A DNA stretch of 64,000 bases from Yersinia enterocolitica subsp. enterocolitica (GTDB lineage: Bacteria; Pseudomonadota; Gammaproteobacteria; Enterobacterales; Enterobacteriaceae), in NCBI RefSeq assembly GCF_901472495.1, contig NZ_LR590469.1:1984001-2048000 (forward strand). Reading direction: 5' to 3'. The stretch's first letter is position 1; each line of letters begins with the position of its first letter. A program made the translations under genes and the position numbers. A model generated the notes under the pieces. The model was not told the DNA's origin. It did not search any database and saw only the letters and a program-made list of their open reading frames with translations. Below, in pieces: positions 54,625-63,260 of this stretch.

Positions 54625-54978
54625 ATGAAAGATGTCACGATTTATCACAATCCGCGTTGCTCCAAAAGCAGGGAAACACTCGCATTAGTTGAGCAACAAG
54701 GCATTAAACCGCAGGTGGTATTGTATCTGGATAGCCCTCCCTCAGTAGCAACGTTAAAAGAATTACTGCAACAGTTGGGGTTCAGTGACGCACGGCAATT
54801 GATGCGCACCAAAGAGGAGCTTTATAAGGAGCTGAATCTGGCGGATAAAGCACTGACGCAAGAGCAATTGCTGCAAGCGATGAGTGATAATCCCAAGCTT
54901 ATTGAGCGCCCCATCGTGGTTTATCACGGCAAAGCGCGCATTGGCCGCCCACCAGAGCAGGTACTTGAGATTTTGTAG
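54625..54978 (+). CDS. yfgD: YfgD, ArsC-family oxidoreductase
   Basis: Arsenate-reductase-fold protein (117 residues) with the active-site YHNPRCSKSRETLALVE and the Arg-containing LIERPIVVYHGKARIGRPP segment. As in E. coli it follows bepA, 11 bp after its stop. The chromosomal YfgD branch has no proven arsenate activity that I know of, so the name ArsC would be an over-call. Confidence 0.9.
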   Translation: MKDVTIYHNPRCSKSRETLALVEQQGIKPQVVLYLDSPPSVATLKELLQQLGFSDARQLMRTKEELYKELNLADKALTQEQLLQAMSDNPKLIERPIVVYHGKARIGRPPEQVLEIL

Positions 54979-55025
54979 TCATTGCCTGAATGGAATCATG
55001 CCCTGCGTCATAAGAACGCGGGGTA

Positions 55026-55727
55026 TTAAAGGCTGAGGATCTCTTTCACAAAGGGGATAGTCAGTTTGCGCTGCGCAGTAATGGAGGCTCGATCAAGCTG
55101 ATCTAACGTCATAAATAAAGTGCGCATTTCTCGATCGAGGCGTTTTAACAAAAAACGACCGACATCTTCCGGTAATTCAAAACCGCGTAATTTGGCGCGT
55201 AATTGCAAAGCCTGCAATTTTTCATCATCTGACAAGGGCTGCAATTTATAGATTTGCCCCCAATCAAGCCGAGAGGCCAAATCAGGCAAACCAAGATTTA
55301 ACTGCCGTGGCGGACGATCGCCGGTGATCAATAAACGGGTACGGCCGGTTTCCACAATGCGGTTATAGAGATTAAACATCGCCATCTCCCACTGCTCGTC
55401 ACCAGCAATACACTCAATATTATCAATACAAACCAGGGCCAATTGCTCCATGCCATCCAGCACTTCCGGCACGAAGTATGCGCGTTTATCCAGCGGGACA
55501 TAGCCCACCGCCTCACCTTTTTGTGATAACTCGGCACAAGCTGCATGCAACAGATGACTGCGGCCACCGCCTTCGCGCGACCAAAAATAGATATAACTGC
55601 CATGAGACTGATGAACAGCGGACTGGATCGCAGCTAATAGGGACGGGTTCTCCCCCGGATAAAAACTGGCAAAAGTTTCATCATCGGGAAGATAGAGTGG
55701 CAGTGAAAGCTGTGCCGGCGTATTCAG
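55026..55727 (-). CDS. hda: Hda, DnaA regulatory inactivator (CTG start)
   Basis: AAA+ protein that with the sliding clamp stimulates ATP hydrolysis by DnaA, limiting re-initiation. The clamp-binding motif QLSLPL is at the N-terminus and AAA+ signatures follow (SREGGGRSHLLHAA, VCIDNIECIAG, RLLITGDRPPRQL, LASRLDWG). No ATG or GTG matches the family N-terminus NTPAQLSL. The codon before it is CTG, with GAGG at five bases, as reported for E. coli hda. Upstream TTG codons (55745) would give a six-residue extension. Gene is divergent from yfgD's operon and close to uraA. Confidence 0.93.
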   Translation of the reverse strand: MNTPAQLSLPLYLPDDETFASFYPGENPSLLAAIQSAVHQSHGSYIYFWSREGGGRSHLLHAACAELSQKGEAVGYVPLDKRAYFVPEVLDGMEQLALVCIDNIECIAGDEQWEMAMFNLYNRIVETGRTRLLITGDRPPRQLNLGLPDLASRLDWGQIYKLQPLSDDEKLQALQLRAKLRGFELPEDVGRFLLKRLDREMRTLFMTLDQLDRASITAQRKLTIPFVKEILSL

Positions 55728-55858
55728 AAGCACCTCAACCAACAAAACGGGCGGGAAAACGTGGCAAGCTTACCACAAAAAATGACAACAGCATAAAAAC
55801 CTGACCTGAGGCGAAAAACTGGCCGAACCGACAAGTGCAGTTCGACCAGATGGCTCTT

Positions 55859-57148
55859 TTACTTAAGCGCAGGCTCGTCTTCCGTCGCCTCGATAATTTC
55901 TTCTTCGGTGCGGATTAAGCTAATCACTTTGAACAACAGGCTCAGGCCGATACCCACTACTGTCGCCAGTGCCATGCCTTTCAACTCAGTTGCACCAATG
56001 TTCACTTTCGCACCGCTCACCCCAATTATCAGGATGACGGAGGTTAAGATCAGGTTTTGTGCTTTGTTATAGTCAACTTTTGACTCGATCAACACGCGAA
56101 TACCTGACGCAGCAATAACCCCGTATAGCAGCAGTGAGACGCCCCCCATAACCGGCACCGGCACCGCCTGAATTGCAGCAGCCAATTTACCGATACAAGA
56201 GAGCATAATCGCCAGAATCGCCGCACCACCGATAACCCAGGTACTGTAAACACGGGTGATCGCCATAACGCCGATATTTTCACCATAAGTGGTATTCGGT
56301 GTCGAACCGAAGAAACCAGAAATAACCGTCGAAATACCATTAGCAAACATCGAACGGTGTAGGCCAGGGTCACGAATCAAATCTTTTTTCACAATATTTG
56401 CTGTGACCACCAAATGCCCAATATGCTCGGCAATCACCACCAATGCCGCTGGCAAGATAGTCAGAATGGCAAACCACTCAAAACGTGGAGTATAGAATGT
56501 CGGCAAGGCAAACCAGTGGGCCTCACGAATAGGTGTCAAATCAACCACCCCCATCACGAATGACAAGGCATAACCGACCAGCACACCAATCAGAATAGGG
56601 ATAATGGCAAAGAAACCACGGAATAACACTGACCCTAGAATGGTCACACCTAAGGTCACCATGGAAATGATGATGGTGGTGGAATCGACTGTCACCCCTT
56701 CAGCAGGCAACAGCCCCGCCATTCCCGCAGCCACGCCAGCCAATTCAAGGCCGATAACCGCCACAATCGCCCCCATTGCCGCAGGCGGGAAGAGCACATT
56801 CAACCAACCGGTGCCAGCTTTTTTGACAATCAACGCCACCAGACAGAACAACACACCGCACATGATAAAACCGCCCAAGGCGACTTCGTAACCCAATGGC
56901 AGCAATAGCAATACTGGTGAAATAAAGGCAAAACTGGAACCCAGATAAGCAGGAATTTTCCCCTTACAAATGAATAAGTAAAGCAAGGTTCCGATACCGT
57001 TAAACAGCAGCACCGTCGCCGGGTTAATTTTAAACAGAATAGGAACTAAAACAGTGGCACCAAACATGGCGAACAAATGTTGGAAACTCAGGGGGATCGT
57101 TTGGAGCAGCGGTGGGCGCTCGCTGACGCCAATGGTGCGACGGCTCAT
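55859..57148 (-). CDS. uraA: Uracil permease
   Basis: Proton-coupled uracil importer of the NCS2 family, 14 membrane segments. The signature FVAEHIGH-type motif appears as VVIAEHIGHLVVTANIV, with GFFGSTPNTTYGENIGVMAITRVYS as the conserved core. It is 429 residues, the E. coli length. It follows upp on the same strand, with a hairpin between them that may reduce read-through. Confidence 0.95.
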   Translation of the reverse strand: MSRRTIGVSERPPLLQTIPLSFQHLFAMFGATVLVPILFKINPATVLLFNGIGTLLYLFICKGKIPAYLGSSFAFISPVLLLLPLGYEVALGGFIMCGVLFCLVALIVKKAGTGWLNVLFPPAAMGAIVAVIGLELAGVAAGMAGLLPAEGVTVDSTTIIISMVTLGVTILGSVLFRGFFAIIPILIGVLVGYALSFVMGVVDLTPIREAHWFALPTFYTPRFEWFAILTILPAALVVIAEHIGHLVVTANIVKKDLIRDPGLHRSMFANGISTVISGFFGSTPNTTYGENIGVMAITRVYSTWVIGGAAILAIMLSCIGKLAAAIQAVPVPVMGGVSLLLYGVIAASGIRVLIESKVDYNKAQNLILTSVILIIGVSGAKVNIGATELKGMALATVVGIGLSLLFKVISLIRTEEEIIEATEDEPALK

Positions 57149-57205
57149 TTTCTCTATCCTCTAATGAAAGTTATATGGTGTTGTGTTGAATGCTAAAAAT
57201 TATTC

Positions 57206-57232
57206 AAAAAAAAGCCGACTATCGAGTCGGCT
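57206..57232 (-). terminator. Terminator-like hairpin between upp and uraA
   Basis: Perfect stem AGCCGACT / AGTCGGCT with a CGAT loop (minus strand), followed by eight T residues. It lies 9 bp past the upp stop and would make uraA expression partly dependent on read-through or its own promoter. Confidence 0.8.
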
Positions 57233-57240
57233 ATCATCAG

Positions 57241-57867
57241 TTATTTGGTTCCAAAAATCTTATCACCGGCATCACCCAATCCAGGGATAATGTAGCCGTG
57301 TTCGTTCAGGCCTTGATCGATGGAAGCGGTGTACAGCTCGACATCTGGGTGAGCGGCTTCCAGCGCTTTGATACCTTCAGGAGCGGCAACCAATACCAAT
57401 ACCTTAATACTCTTACAACCCGCTTTCTTGAGCAAATCAATGGTTGCAATCATGGAACCACCGGTTGCCAGCATCGGGTCAACCACCAGCGCCATGCGCT
57501 CATCGATATTTGACACCAACTTCTGGAAGTAAGGGACAGGTTTTAGGGTTTCTTCATCACGATAGACACCCACCACACTGATGCGCGCACTAGGTACATT
57601 TTCCAATACCCCTTCCATCATGCCCAAACCAGCACGCAGAATAGGGACTACAGTAATTTTCTTACCTTTAATCTGTTCAATCTCAACCGGCCCGTTCCAA
57701 CCCTCAATGGTGACTTTTTCAGTTTCCAGATCGGCGGTTGCCACGTAAGTCAGCAAACTCCCCACTTCAGACGCTAACTCGCGAAAACGCTTTGTACTGA
57801 TATCATTCTCACGCATCAAACCAAGTTTATGTTTTACTAGCGGGTGTTTCACCTCAACGATCTTCAT
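57241..57867 (-). CDS. upp: Uracil phosphoribosyltransferase
   Basis: Salvage enzyme making UMP from uracil and PRPP. The PRPP loop is LVVDPMLATGGSM and the uracil-binding C-terminus is EHGYIIPGLGDAGDKIFGT. The start MKIVEVKHPLVKHKLGLM gives 208 residues as in E. coli; an upstream reading to 57942 was not used. Divergent from purM. Confidence 0.96.
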   Translation of the reverse strand: MKIVEVKHPLVKHKLGLMRENDISTKRFRELASEVGSLLTYVATADLETEKVTIEGWNGPVEIEQIKGKKITVVPILRAGLGMMEGVLENVPSARISVVGVYRDEETLKPVPYFQKLVSNIDERMALVVDPMLATGGSMIATIDLLKKAGCKSIKVLVLVAAPEGIKALEAAHPDVELYTASIDQGLNEHGYIIPGLGDAGDKIFGTK

Positions 57868-58020
57868 TATTTTTCTCCTGGTTAGGCGACTGGCGGCCAA
57901 AAAAATCGCGAGATTATACCGCCTTTTTTTTGAACGCCACAATGAATAGCCTGATTCAGATCAATAGAAAATCATTATTAAGTCAAGAAAGCTAAAAATT
58001 GGAGTGATATCACAAGCTAC

Positions 58021-58036
58021 TCGCAAACGTTTGCCT
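58021..58036. promoter_or_regulatory. PurR operator upstream of purM
   Basis: TCGCAAACGTTTGCCT matches the PurR consensus ACGCAAACGTTTNCNT closely. It lies 66 bp upstream of the purM start in the upp/purM divergent region. PurR control of purMN is known in E. coli. Confidence 0.8.
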
Positions 58037-58101
58037 GCGCTGTTAGAATTGTCGCGTTTTCTTCCTAAGCTCAAACAGCCAACCGCAGTGGGGACCTCGC
58101 A

Positions 58102-59145
58102 GTGACCAACAAAACCTCTCTCAGCTATAAAGACGCAGGTGTAGATATTGATGCCGGCAATGACCTTGTTGATCGCATAAAAGGTGTGGTTAAACAGACT
58201 CGTCGCCCAGAAGTGATGGGGGGATTGGGCGGCTTCGGTGCCCTCTGCGCTTTGCCACAAAAATACCGTGAACCTATCCTGGTTTCAGGCACCGACGGCG
58301 TCGGCACCAAGCTGCGTCTGGCGATGGACCTGAAACGTCACGATACCATCGGTATCGATTTAGTCGCTATGTGTGTTAACGACCTGGTGGTTCAAGGCGC
58401 AGAGCCGCTGTTCTTCCTTGACTACTTTGCCACCGGTAAACTGGATGTGGATACTGCCGCCAGTGTGATTACCGGAATTGCCGAAGGGTGCAAACAATCA
58501 GGTTGTGCGCTGGTCGGGGGTGAAACTGCCGAAATGCCGGGGATGTACCACGGCGAAGATTACGACGTTGCCGGTTTCTGTGTTGGCGTGGTCGAAAAAT
58601 CTGAAATCATCGACGGCAGCAAAGTCGCACCCGGTGATGCTCTGGTGGCGTTAGGGGCTAGCGGCCCGCACTCTAACGGCTACTCTTTGGTGCGCAAAAT
58701 TCTGGAAGTCAGCAATACTGACCCAGAGCAGACTCAATTGGACGGTAAATCTCTGGCCGACCATCTGCTGGAACCGACCAAAATCTACGTAAAATCAATT
58801 CTTAGCTTGATTGAACAACTTGATATTCATGCGATTGCTCACCTGACCGGTGGTGGCTTCTGGGAGAATATCCCACGCGTATTGCCACAAGGGACTCAGG
58901 CAGTGATTGATGAAGCTAGCTGGCAGTGGCCTGCGGTGTTTAGCTGGTTGCAAGAGACCGGTAATGTCAGCCGCCACGAAATGTACCGTACCTTTAACTG
59001 CGGCGTCGGCATGGTTGTTGCGCTCCCCGCTGAACTGGCAGACAAAGCGGTTGAATTGCTAACCGCATCCGGTGAAAAAGCCTGGAAAATCGGTGTCATC
59101 GCTGCAGCGGCTGAGGGTGCAGAGCAAGTCATTATCAATCCGTAA
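58102..59145 (+). CDS. purM: AIR synthetase
   Basis: Phosphoribosylformylglycinamidine cyclo-ligase of purine synthesis. ATP-grasp-related AIRS family: YKDAGVDIDAGNDLV at the start, VSGTDGVGTKLRLA, GGETAEMPGMYH and HLTGGGFWENIPR. It is 347 residues and starts with GTG. A PurR box lies upstream; purN follows. Confidence 0.96.
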   Translation: MTNKTSLSYKDAGVDIDAGNDLVDRIKGVVKQTRRPEVMGGLGGFGALCALPQKYREPILVSGTDGVGTKLRLAMDLKRHDTIGIDLVAMCVNDLVVQGAEPLFFLDYFATGKLDVDTAASVITGIAEGCKQSGCALVGGETAEMPGMYHGEDYDVAGFCVGVVEKSEIIDGSKVAPGDALVALGASGPHSNGYSLVRKILEVSNTDPEQTQLDGKSLADHLLEPTKIYVKSILSLIEQLDIHAIAHLTGGGFWENIPRVLPQGTQAVIDEASWQWPAVFSWLQETGNVSRHEMYRTFNCGVGMVVALPAELADKAVELLTASGEKAWKIGVIAAAAEGAEQVIINP

Positions 59146-59158
59146 TATTGATAACCCC

Positions 59159-59184
59159 CCTGCAACTTCAAGTATGAAGGGTAT
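59159..59184. repeat. ERIC end remnant between purM and purN
   Basis: CCTGCAACTTCAAGTATGAAGGGTAT resembles the terminal segments of the ERIC copies here (for example GCAGCTTGAAGTATGACGGG at 48080). Its AAGGG appears to act as the purN ribosome binding site. In E. coli purM and purN abut without such a gap. Confidence 0.5.
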
Positions 59185-59823
59185 ATGAAAAAGATAGTGG
59201 TTTTAGTTTCAGGCCAAGGCAGCAACTTGCAAGCATTGATAGACGCCCAGCAACAAGGGCGTATTTCAGGCGAGATTAGTGCTGTTTTCAGTAATAACCC
59301 TGATGCTTATGGCTTACAACGTGCTGAATTGGCAGGTATTCCCCACCATGCAATAGATGCTAAATCTTATGCTTCGCGTGCCAGCTTTGATTTAGCATTA
59401 GCGCAAGCCATTGATGAATATCAGCCTGATTTACTGGTGCTGGCGGGTTATATGCGCATTCTCAGCCCGGAATTTGTTCAGCATTATGCTGGCCGGATGT
59501 TGAATATTCATCCCTCGCTGCTGCCGAAATACCCCGGCTTGCATACCCATCGTCAAGCATTGGAAAACGGCGACCAGGAACACGGTACCTCCGTGCATTT
59601 TGTCACAGAAGAACTGGATGGCGGCCCGGTCATCCTGCAAGCTAAAGTCCCGATCTTTAGTGATGATAGCGAAACAGATGTAATGTCGAGAGTGCAAACT
59701 CAAGAGCACAGTATTTACCCGTTAGTGGTCGGCTGGTTTACTGATGGCCGTCTGACAATGCGTGATAATGCCGCCTGGCTGGATGATAAACGCTTACCCG
59801 CACAAGGTTATGCGGCTGAGTGA
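59185..59823 (+). CDS. purN: GAR transformylase N
   Basis: 10-formyl-THF dependent glycinamide ribonucleotide formyltransferase. Family blocks: VLVSGQGSNLQALID, catalytic region NIHPSLLPKYPGLHTHRQAL (Asn, His) and Asp in GTSVHFVTEELDGGPVI. It is 212 residues. The start codon directly follows an ERIC-end remnant. A strong terminator ends the purMN operon. Confidence 0.95.
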   Translation: MKKIVVLVSGQGSNLQALIDAQQQGRISGEISAVFSNNPDAYGLQRAELAGIPHHAIDAKSYASRASFDLALAQAIDEYQPDLLVLAGYMRILSPEFVQHYAGRMLNIHPSLLPKYPGLHTHRQALENGDQEHGTSVHFVTEELDGGPVILQAKVPIFSDDSETDVMSRVQTQEHSIYPLVVGWFTDGRLTMRDNAAWLDDKRLPAQGYAAE

Positions 59824-59845
59824 AACAAGTTAATGAATATTGATT

Positions 59846-59880
59846 AAAGGCGCTGCCATTTTAAGGTGAGCGCCTTTTTT
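59846..59880 (+). terminator. Rho-independent terminator after purN
   Basis: Stem AAAGGCGCT / AGCGCCTTT with a 14-nt loop, followed by TTT, 23 bp past the purN stop. Confidence 0.8.
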
Positions 59881-59958
59881 AATTCCCCTGTGCTTACCCC
59901 TTATGCTAATAGTATAATTTTTAGGGCAGCAACCGCTGTCGTCAGATGAGGAATAAGC

Positions 59959-60504
59959 ATGTCTACCACTAGCAGCGTCCGGTTACGCCCTCTGGAACGG
60001 GATGATCTGCCGTTTGTCCATCAGTTAGATAACAATGCCAGCGTTATGCGTTATTGGTTTGAAGAGCCTTATGAGGCTTTCGTCGAGCTGTCTGATCTGT
60101 ATGATAAACATATCCATGATCAGAGTGAGCGCCGCTTTATTATTGAAAGCCAGGGCACCAAAGTGGGTCTGGTTGAATTAGTTGAAATTAACCACATTCA
60201 CCGCCGCGCTGAGTTTCAGATTATTATCGACCCAGCCCATCAAGGTAAAGGTTTTGCCGGTTCGGCGGCACGACTCGCAATGGAATACGGTTTTTCCGTC
60301 CTAAACTTGTACAAACTGTATTTAATTGTGGATAAAGAAAATGAGAAAGCCATTCATATTTATACAAAATTAGGCTTTGAAATAGAAGGTGAATTAAAAC
60401 AAGAGTTCTTTATCAATGGTGAGTATCGCACAGTAATCCGTATGTGTATTTTCCAGCCGCAATATTTGGCTAAATATAAGACACCATCGATAAAGAGTGC
60501 TTAA
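59959..60504 (+). CDS. speG: Spermidine N1-acetyltransferase
   Basis: GNAT enzyme that acetylates spermidine and spermine to limit polyamine toxicity. It is very close to E. coli SpeG across DNNASVMRYWFEEPYEAFVELSDLYDKHIHDQSERRF, with the acetyl-CoA loop HQGKGFAGSAARLAMEYG. It is 181 residues. In E. coli speG is elsewhere on the chromosome; here it sits between purN and the accessory pocket next to ppk. Confidence 0.93.
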   Translation: MSTTSSVRLRPLERDDLPFVHQLDNNASVMRYWFEEPYEAFVELSDLYDKHIHDQSERRFIIESQGTKVGLVELVEINHIHRRAEFQIIIDPAHQGKGFAGSAARLAMEYGFSVLNLYKLYLIVDKENEKAIHIYTKLGFEIEGELKQEFFINGEYRTVIRMCIFQPQYLAKYKTPSIKSA

Positions 60505-60508
60505 TCCA

Positions 60509-60528
60509 TTGGGGTCGTACGACCCCAA
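60509..60528. terminator. Perfect palindrome after speG
   Basis: TTGGGGTCGTACGACCCCAA, 4 bp past the stop codon. It can form a hairpin terminator but has no T-run. Confidence 0.5.
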
Positions 60529-60738
60529 CAATATAATTATCAGAATCAACCTAACTAATTCAACAAAATACTAACAATCATATTGTACCAATAAATATAA
60601 TGTCCAGAAGTTATCCCTCATCACCATAGCAATCAATTACTGGATGGGTACAATGGCTTTGAACGCCTGAGTCCATGAATTACAGATGCTATTGGCAATG
60701 ACGCGTCTGTTTGATATTTCGGCCTTAGGAAAAGCGCC

Positions 60739-61155
60739 TTATTTTAATTTAGGCCCTACACAATAATCATGACTACTACAGCTTGTAATGGCAATAAGCT
60801 CATTAGCAGAAAATCCAGTTCTAAAGGCCGGATCATACCAGACGTCTTTCTTTATATATACTCTTACTTGTAAACCAGTAGAATAATAAAACTTGGCTGT
60901 GTCCATCATGGCTGAAAAACCATTCTTGTATTTCCCGTACACATCTACTTTACATGCGTTATTGATATCTGGTTTATTTCCAACCCTCGTGTATCCAATA
61001 CAAAAGAAAGTAGTGTCTTTACCTCCTGAATTATATACTCCACTTGAGAAGTTATTTATTATTACATTACTGTAATAAGTATCATAATCCTTCATTGCAG
61101 CTGAAGTCACTGATGAAACCAACAAAGATGCCAATGCAATTGCCTTTATTTTCAT
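60739..61155 (-). CDS. Orphan AB5 toxin B subunit, SubB/PltB-like
   Basis: A 138-residue secreted protein with a signal peptide (residues 1-19, ending SVTSA). The mature part follows the SubB/PltB/ArtB pattern: YYSNVI (Ser29 aligns with the sialic-acid-contacting Ser of SubB and PltB), FFCIGYTR, NACKV, FYYSTGLQVRVYIKKDVWYDPAF, ANELIAITSC and a Cys-x-GPK end. Four Cys (52, 68, 126, 132) match the two disulfides of the family. The start ATG is preceded by AGGTGG. Such pentamers bind sialoglycans and carry a catalytic A subunit; no A-subunit gene is adjacent. I recall SubB-like B subunits reported from Y. pestis and Y. enterocolitica, so it may be one of these. Base composition is AT-rich and IS debris lies directly upstream. 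Confidence 0.82.
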   Translation of the reverse strand: MKIKAIALASLLVSSVTSAAMKDYDTYYSNVIINNFSSGVYNSGGKDTTFFCIGYTRVGNKPDINNACKVDVYGKYKNGFSAMMDTAKFYYSTGLQVRVYIKKDVWYDPAFRTGFSANELIAITSCSSHDYCVGPKLK

Positions 61156-61339
61156 GATAGCCACCTATTTTAACTGGTTATTTAGTTAAATAAAAAATGA
61201 AACACATAAAATAATGGTTGTCAACCATTATTTGGCCACTTGAACATTTGATAGCAATATAAAATTCCAGTAGCTTTTGCTTGAGCTGACACTTCATCAG
61301 TGATTATAAAAATAACTAGAGAGGTAAATGATAAATCAA

Positions 61340-61610
61340 ACAACGAAAGTCATTAAACCCCAAATAAGTGCGAACTGGCCGCTTAAGCGGCAATAGAAAC
61401 GTATCCCTACGCCCAGTAAAAATGAAAAACATTACCTCACCGGAGTCCTTCATGCGGGAACCGGCAAAGTGGATTACGTCAGTGGAGCAAGCAAAAACTC
61501 AAGTTTATTTATTAAGATGCGACGAAACTGAGAAACACATATCGCAGTGCCAAAACGATCACAGTGATTGCCGATAATTACATCATACTTAAAAGTAGAA
61601 AAACACAGCA
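61340..61610 (+). pseudogene. IS630-family transposase remnant
   Basis: Three reading frames together give fragments colinear with the IS630 transposase: KPQISANWPLK, then PSKNEKHYLTGVLHAGTGKVDYVSGASKNSSLFIKM, then RSAKTITVIADNYIILKSRKTQ. Stops and frameshifts break it and both ends are missing. A 69-codon open stretch at 61368-61577 is only part of this wreck. Confidence 0.8.
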
Positions 61611-61678
61611 TCGTGCCACCAAAAAACTCTCCCGTCAGACGGGCTGATTTCGATCATATTATCTAGCCTCAGCATGAT

Positions 61679-61867
61679 TTGGAATATTTTTGGAAACGGC
61701 TCACCGCGCTGGAAACCCAAATTGGGCAGGAAGATTGTATTCTCATCAACACTCAACAATTACAGGCTCTAGTGAAATCGAAACGCAGCATTCCCTATTC
61801 CTTACTGGATTTTATATTTATACTATCAAATGTTCAAAAAGTTAAATTAAGACTTGACAACTGTTAG
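61679..61867 (+). other. Unidentified 62-codon open stretch
   Basis: Opens MEYFWKRLTALETQIGQEDC and contains INTQQLQALVKSKRSIPYSL. I do not recognise it and see no ribosome binding site. It may be the residue of a larger gene lost in the IS-rich zone, or chance. Confidence 0.25.
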
Positions 61868-61912
61868 CGATCTAATTAAAAAGAATTCTGTAATTAAACG
61901 GCTGAGAAAAGC

Positions 61913-61958
61913 ACCGAATAAACTAAGGTGTTTATGAGTCGTATTCGGTCTTTTTTTT
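61913..61958 (+). terminator. Strong terminator-like hairpin with T8, no gene before it
   Basis: ACCGAATA / TATTCGGT stem, with an inner ATAAAC / GTTTAT alternative, followed by C and eight T residues. It is a good intrinsic terminator on the plus strand, but no intact gene precedes it; it may be left from a lost gene or end a small RNA. Confidence 0.6.
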
Positions 61959-62130
61959 ATTCATCTGTTAAAATCAACCATATGAATAAATATCCGTCAA
62001 TTACCTCCAATCCCGTTACTCTTCATTGCTTGCTATTTCATCCGCTATCGCTGTAAGTATCCCGCTTAAACGGCCCATTCACTTTTAGAGATCTTCCGAC
62101 ATACTGATGATGTCACCTGAGAAGATCCTT

Positions 62131-62397
62131 ATGCGTAAAATCCGATTCACCGAGCACCAGATCATCGCCGTACTGAAATCAGTCGAAGCGGGTAGGACCG
62201 TCAAAGATGTGTGCCGCGAGGCTGCTATTTCCGAAGCCAGCTATTACAATTGGAAGGCGAAATATGGCGGGATGGAAGCCGCTGATATCAAAAAGATCAA
62301 AGATCTAGAAGACGAGAATCGCCGTCTGAAGCAGATGTTTGCTGATCTGAGTCTGGAATGCCGTGCGCTGAAAGACGTCATCGAAAAAAAGCTTTAA
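62131..62397 (+). CDS. IS3-family transposase OrfA
   Basis: Helix-turn-helix DNA-binding part of the transposase (88 residues from MRKIRFTEHQIIAVL), with VCREAAISEASYYNWKAKYGG and a leucine-zipper-like KDLEDENRRLKQMFADLSLE. The slippery heptamer A-AAA-AAG at 62385-62391 near its end is the usual signal for -1 frameshifting into OrfB to make the active fusion. A start at 62107 is also open. Confidence 0.9.
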   Translation: MRKIRFTEHQIIAVLKSVEAGRTVKDVCREAAISEASYYNWKAKYGGMEAADIKKIKDLEDENRRLKQMFADLSLECRALKDVIEKKL

Positions 62398-63242
62398 AAC
62401 CAGCGATAAAGCGTGAGCTCGTCAACTATCTGACCACGCAGTTTACGATGAGCATACGCCAGGCATGCAGGACGTTATCGCTGAGCAGGACGGTGTTTCG
62501 TTATCAACCGAATAAACGACGTGATGAACCGGTGATCCAGAGGCTGACTGAGGCGGCTGAACGCTATCCCCGCTACGGATTTAAGAAGCTTTTTCAGGTG
62601 CTTCGCAGGCAGGGACACGCCTGGAACCACAAGCGTGTACACCGGATTTACTGTCTGCTAAAACTGAATTTTCGTCGTAAAGGGAAACAACGCCTGCCGG
62701 TGCGTAATCCGGCTCCGCTGGCCACGCCGGAAGCCCTCAACCAAAGCTGGTCGATTGATTTTATGCACGACGCGCTGACATGTGGCCGACGTTTTCGGAC
62801 TTTCAACGTCGTGGATGATTTTAACCGCGAGGCTCTGGCTATCGAAATTGACCTGAATATCCCGGCGCAGCGCGTTGTGCGGGTGCTGGACAGAATAGTG
62901 GCAAACCGTGGATATCCGCTGAAAATGCGGATGGATAACGGGCCAGAACTAATATCACTGGCGCTGGCACAATGGGCTGAAGACCATGGCGTGATGCTGG
63001 AATTTATCAAGCCCGGCAAACCGACGCAAAACGCATTTATCGAACGGTTTAACCGAACGTATCGGACCGAAATACTGGATTTTTATCTGTTCAGAACGCT
63101 GAATGAAGCACGGGAAATAACGGAACGCTGGCTGAATGAATACAACAGTGAGCGGCCCCATGAATCCCTGAATAACCTGACGCCGGAAGAATACCGGCTG
63201 ATGGGTGAGAAGACGGAAATCTCAAAAAGTGTGTGGAACTAA
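62386..63242 (+). CDS. IS3-family transposase OrfB (DDE catalytic part)
   Basis: Integrase-type catalytic domain, expressed by -1 frameshift from OrfA. It has the HTH_21 region RYPRYGFKKLFQVLRRQG and the DDE triad in WSIDFMHDAL, MRMDNGPE and NAFIERFNRTYRTE, followed by WLNEYNSERPHESL. Frame is intact to the stop, so the element may be active. The start position given is the frameshift point; an independent start is possible. Confidence 0.9.
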
Positions 63243-63260
63243 AACTGGGATACTTACAGT

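Larger units (their letters stand above)
62052..63258 (+). mobile_element. IS3-family insertion sequence (IS407 group, IS1400-like)
   Basis: About 1.2 kb with terminal inverted repeats TGTAAGTATCCC / GGGATACTTACA and two overlapping transposase frames. No target duplication is visible at the borders (CGC left, GTT right). GC content is higher than in the surrounding DNA. The name IS1400-like is from memory of Yersinia elements and is tentative. Confidence 0.88.

Noticed and set aside
57961..58260. 99-codon open frame on the minus strand between upp and purM
   Set aside because: Overlaps the purM start and the PurR box; no similarity and no ribosome binding site.
61368..61577. 69-codon open frame as an independent gene
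   Set aside because: Its translation contains IS630 transposase only in neighbouring frames; it is part of a broken transposase.
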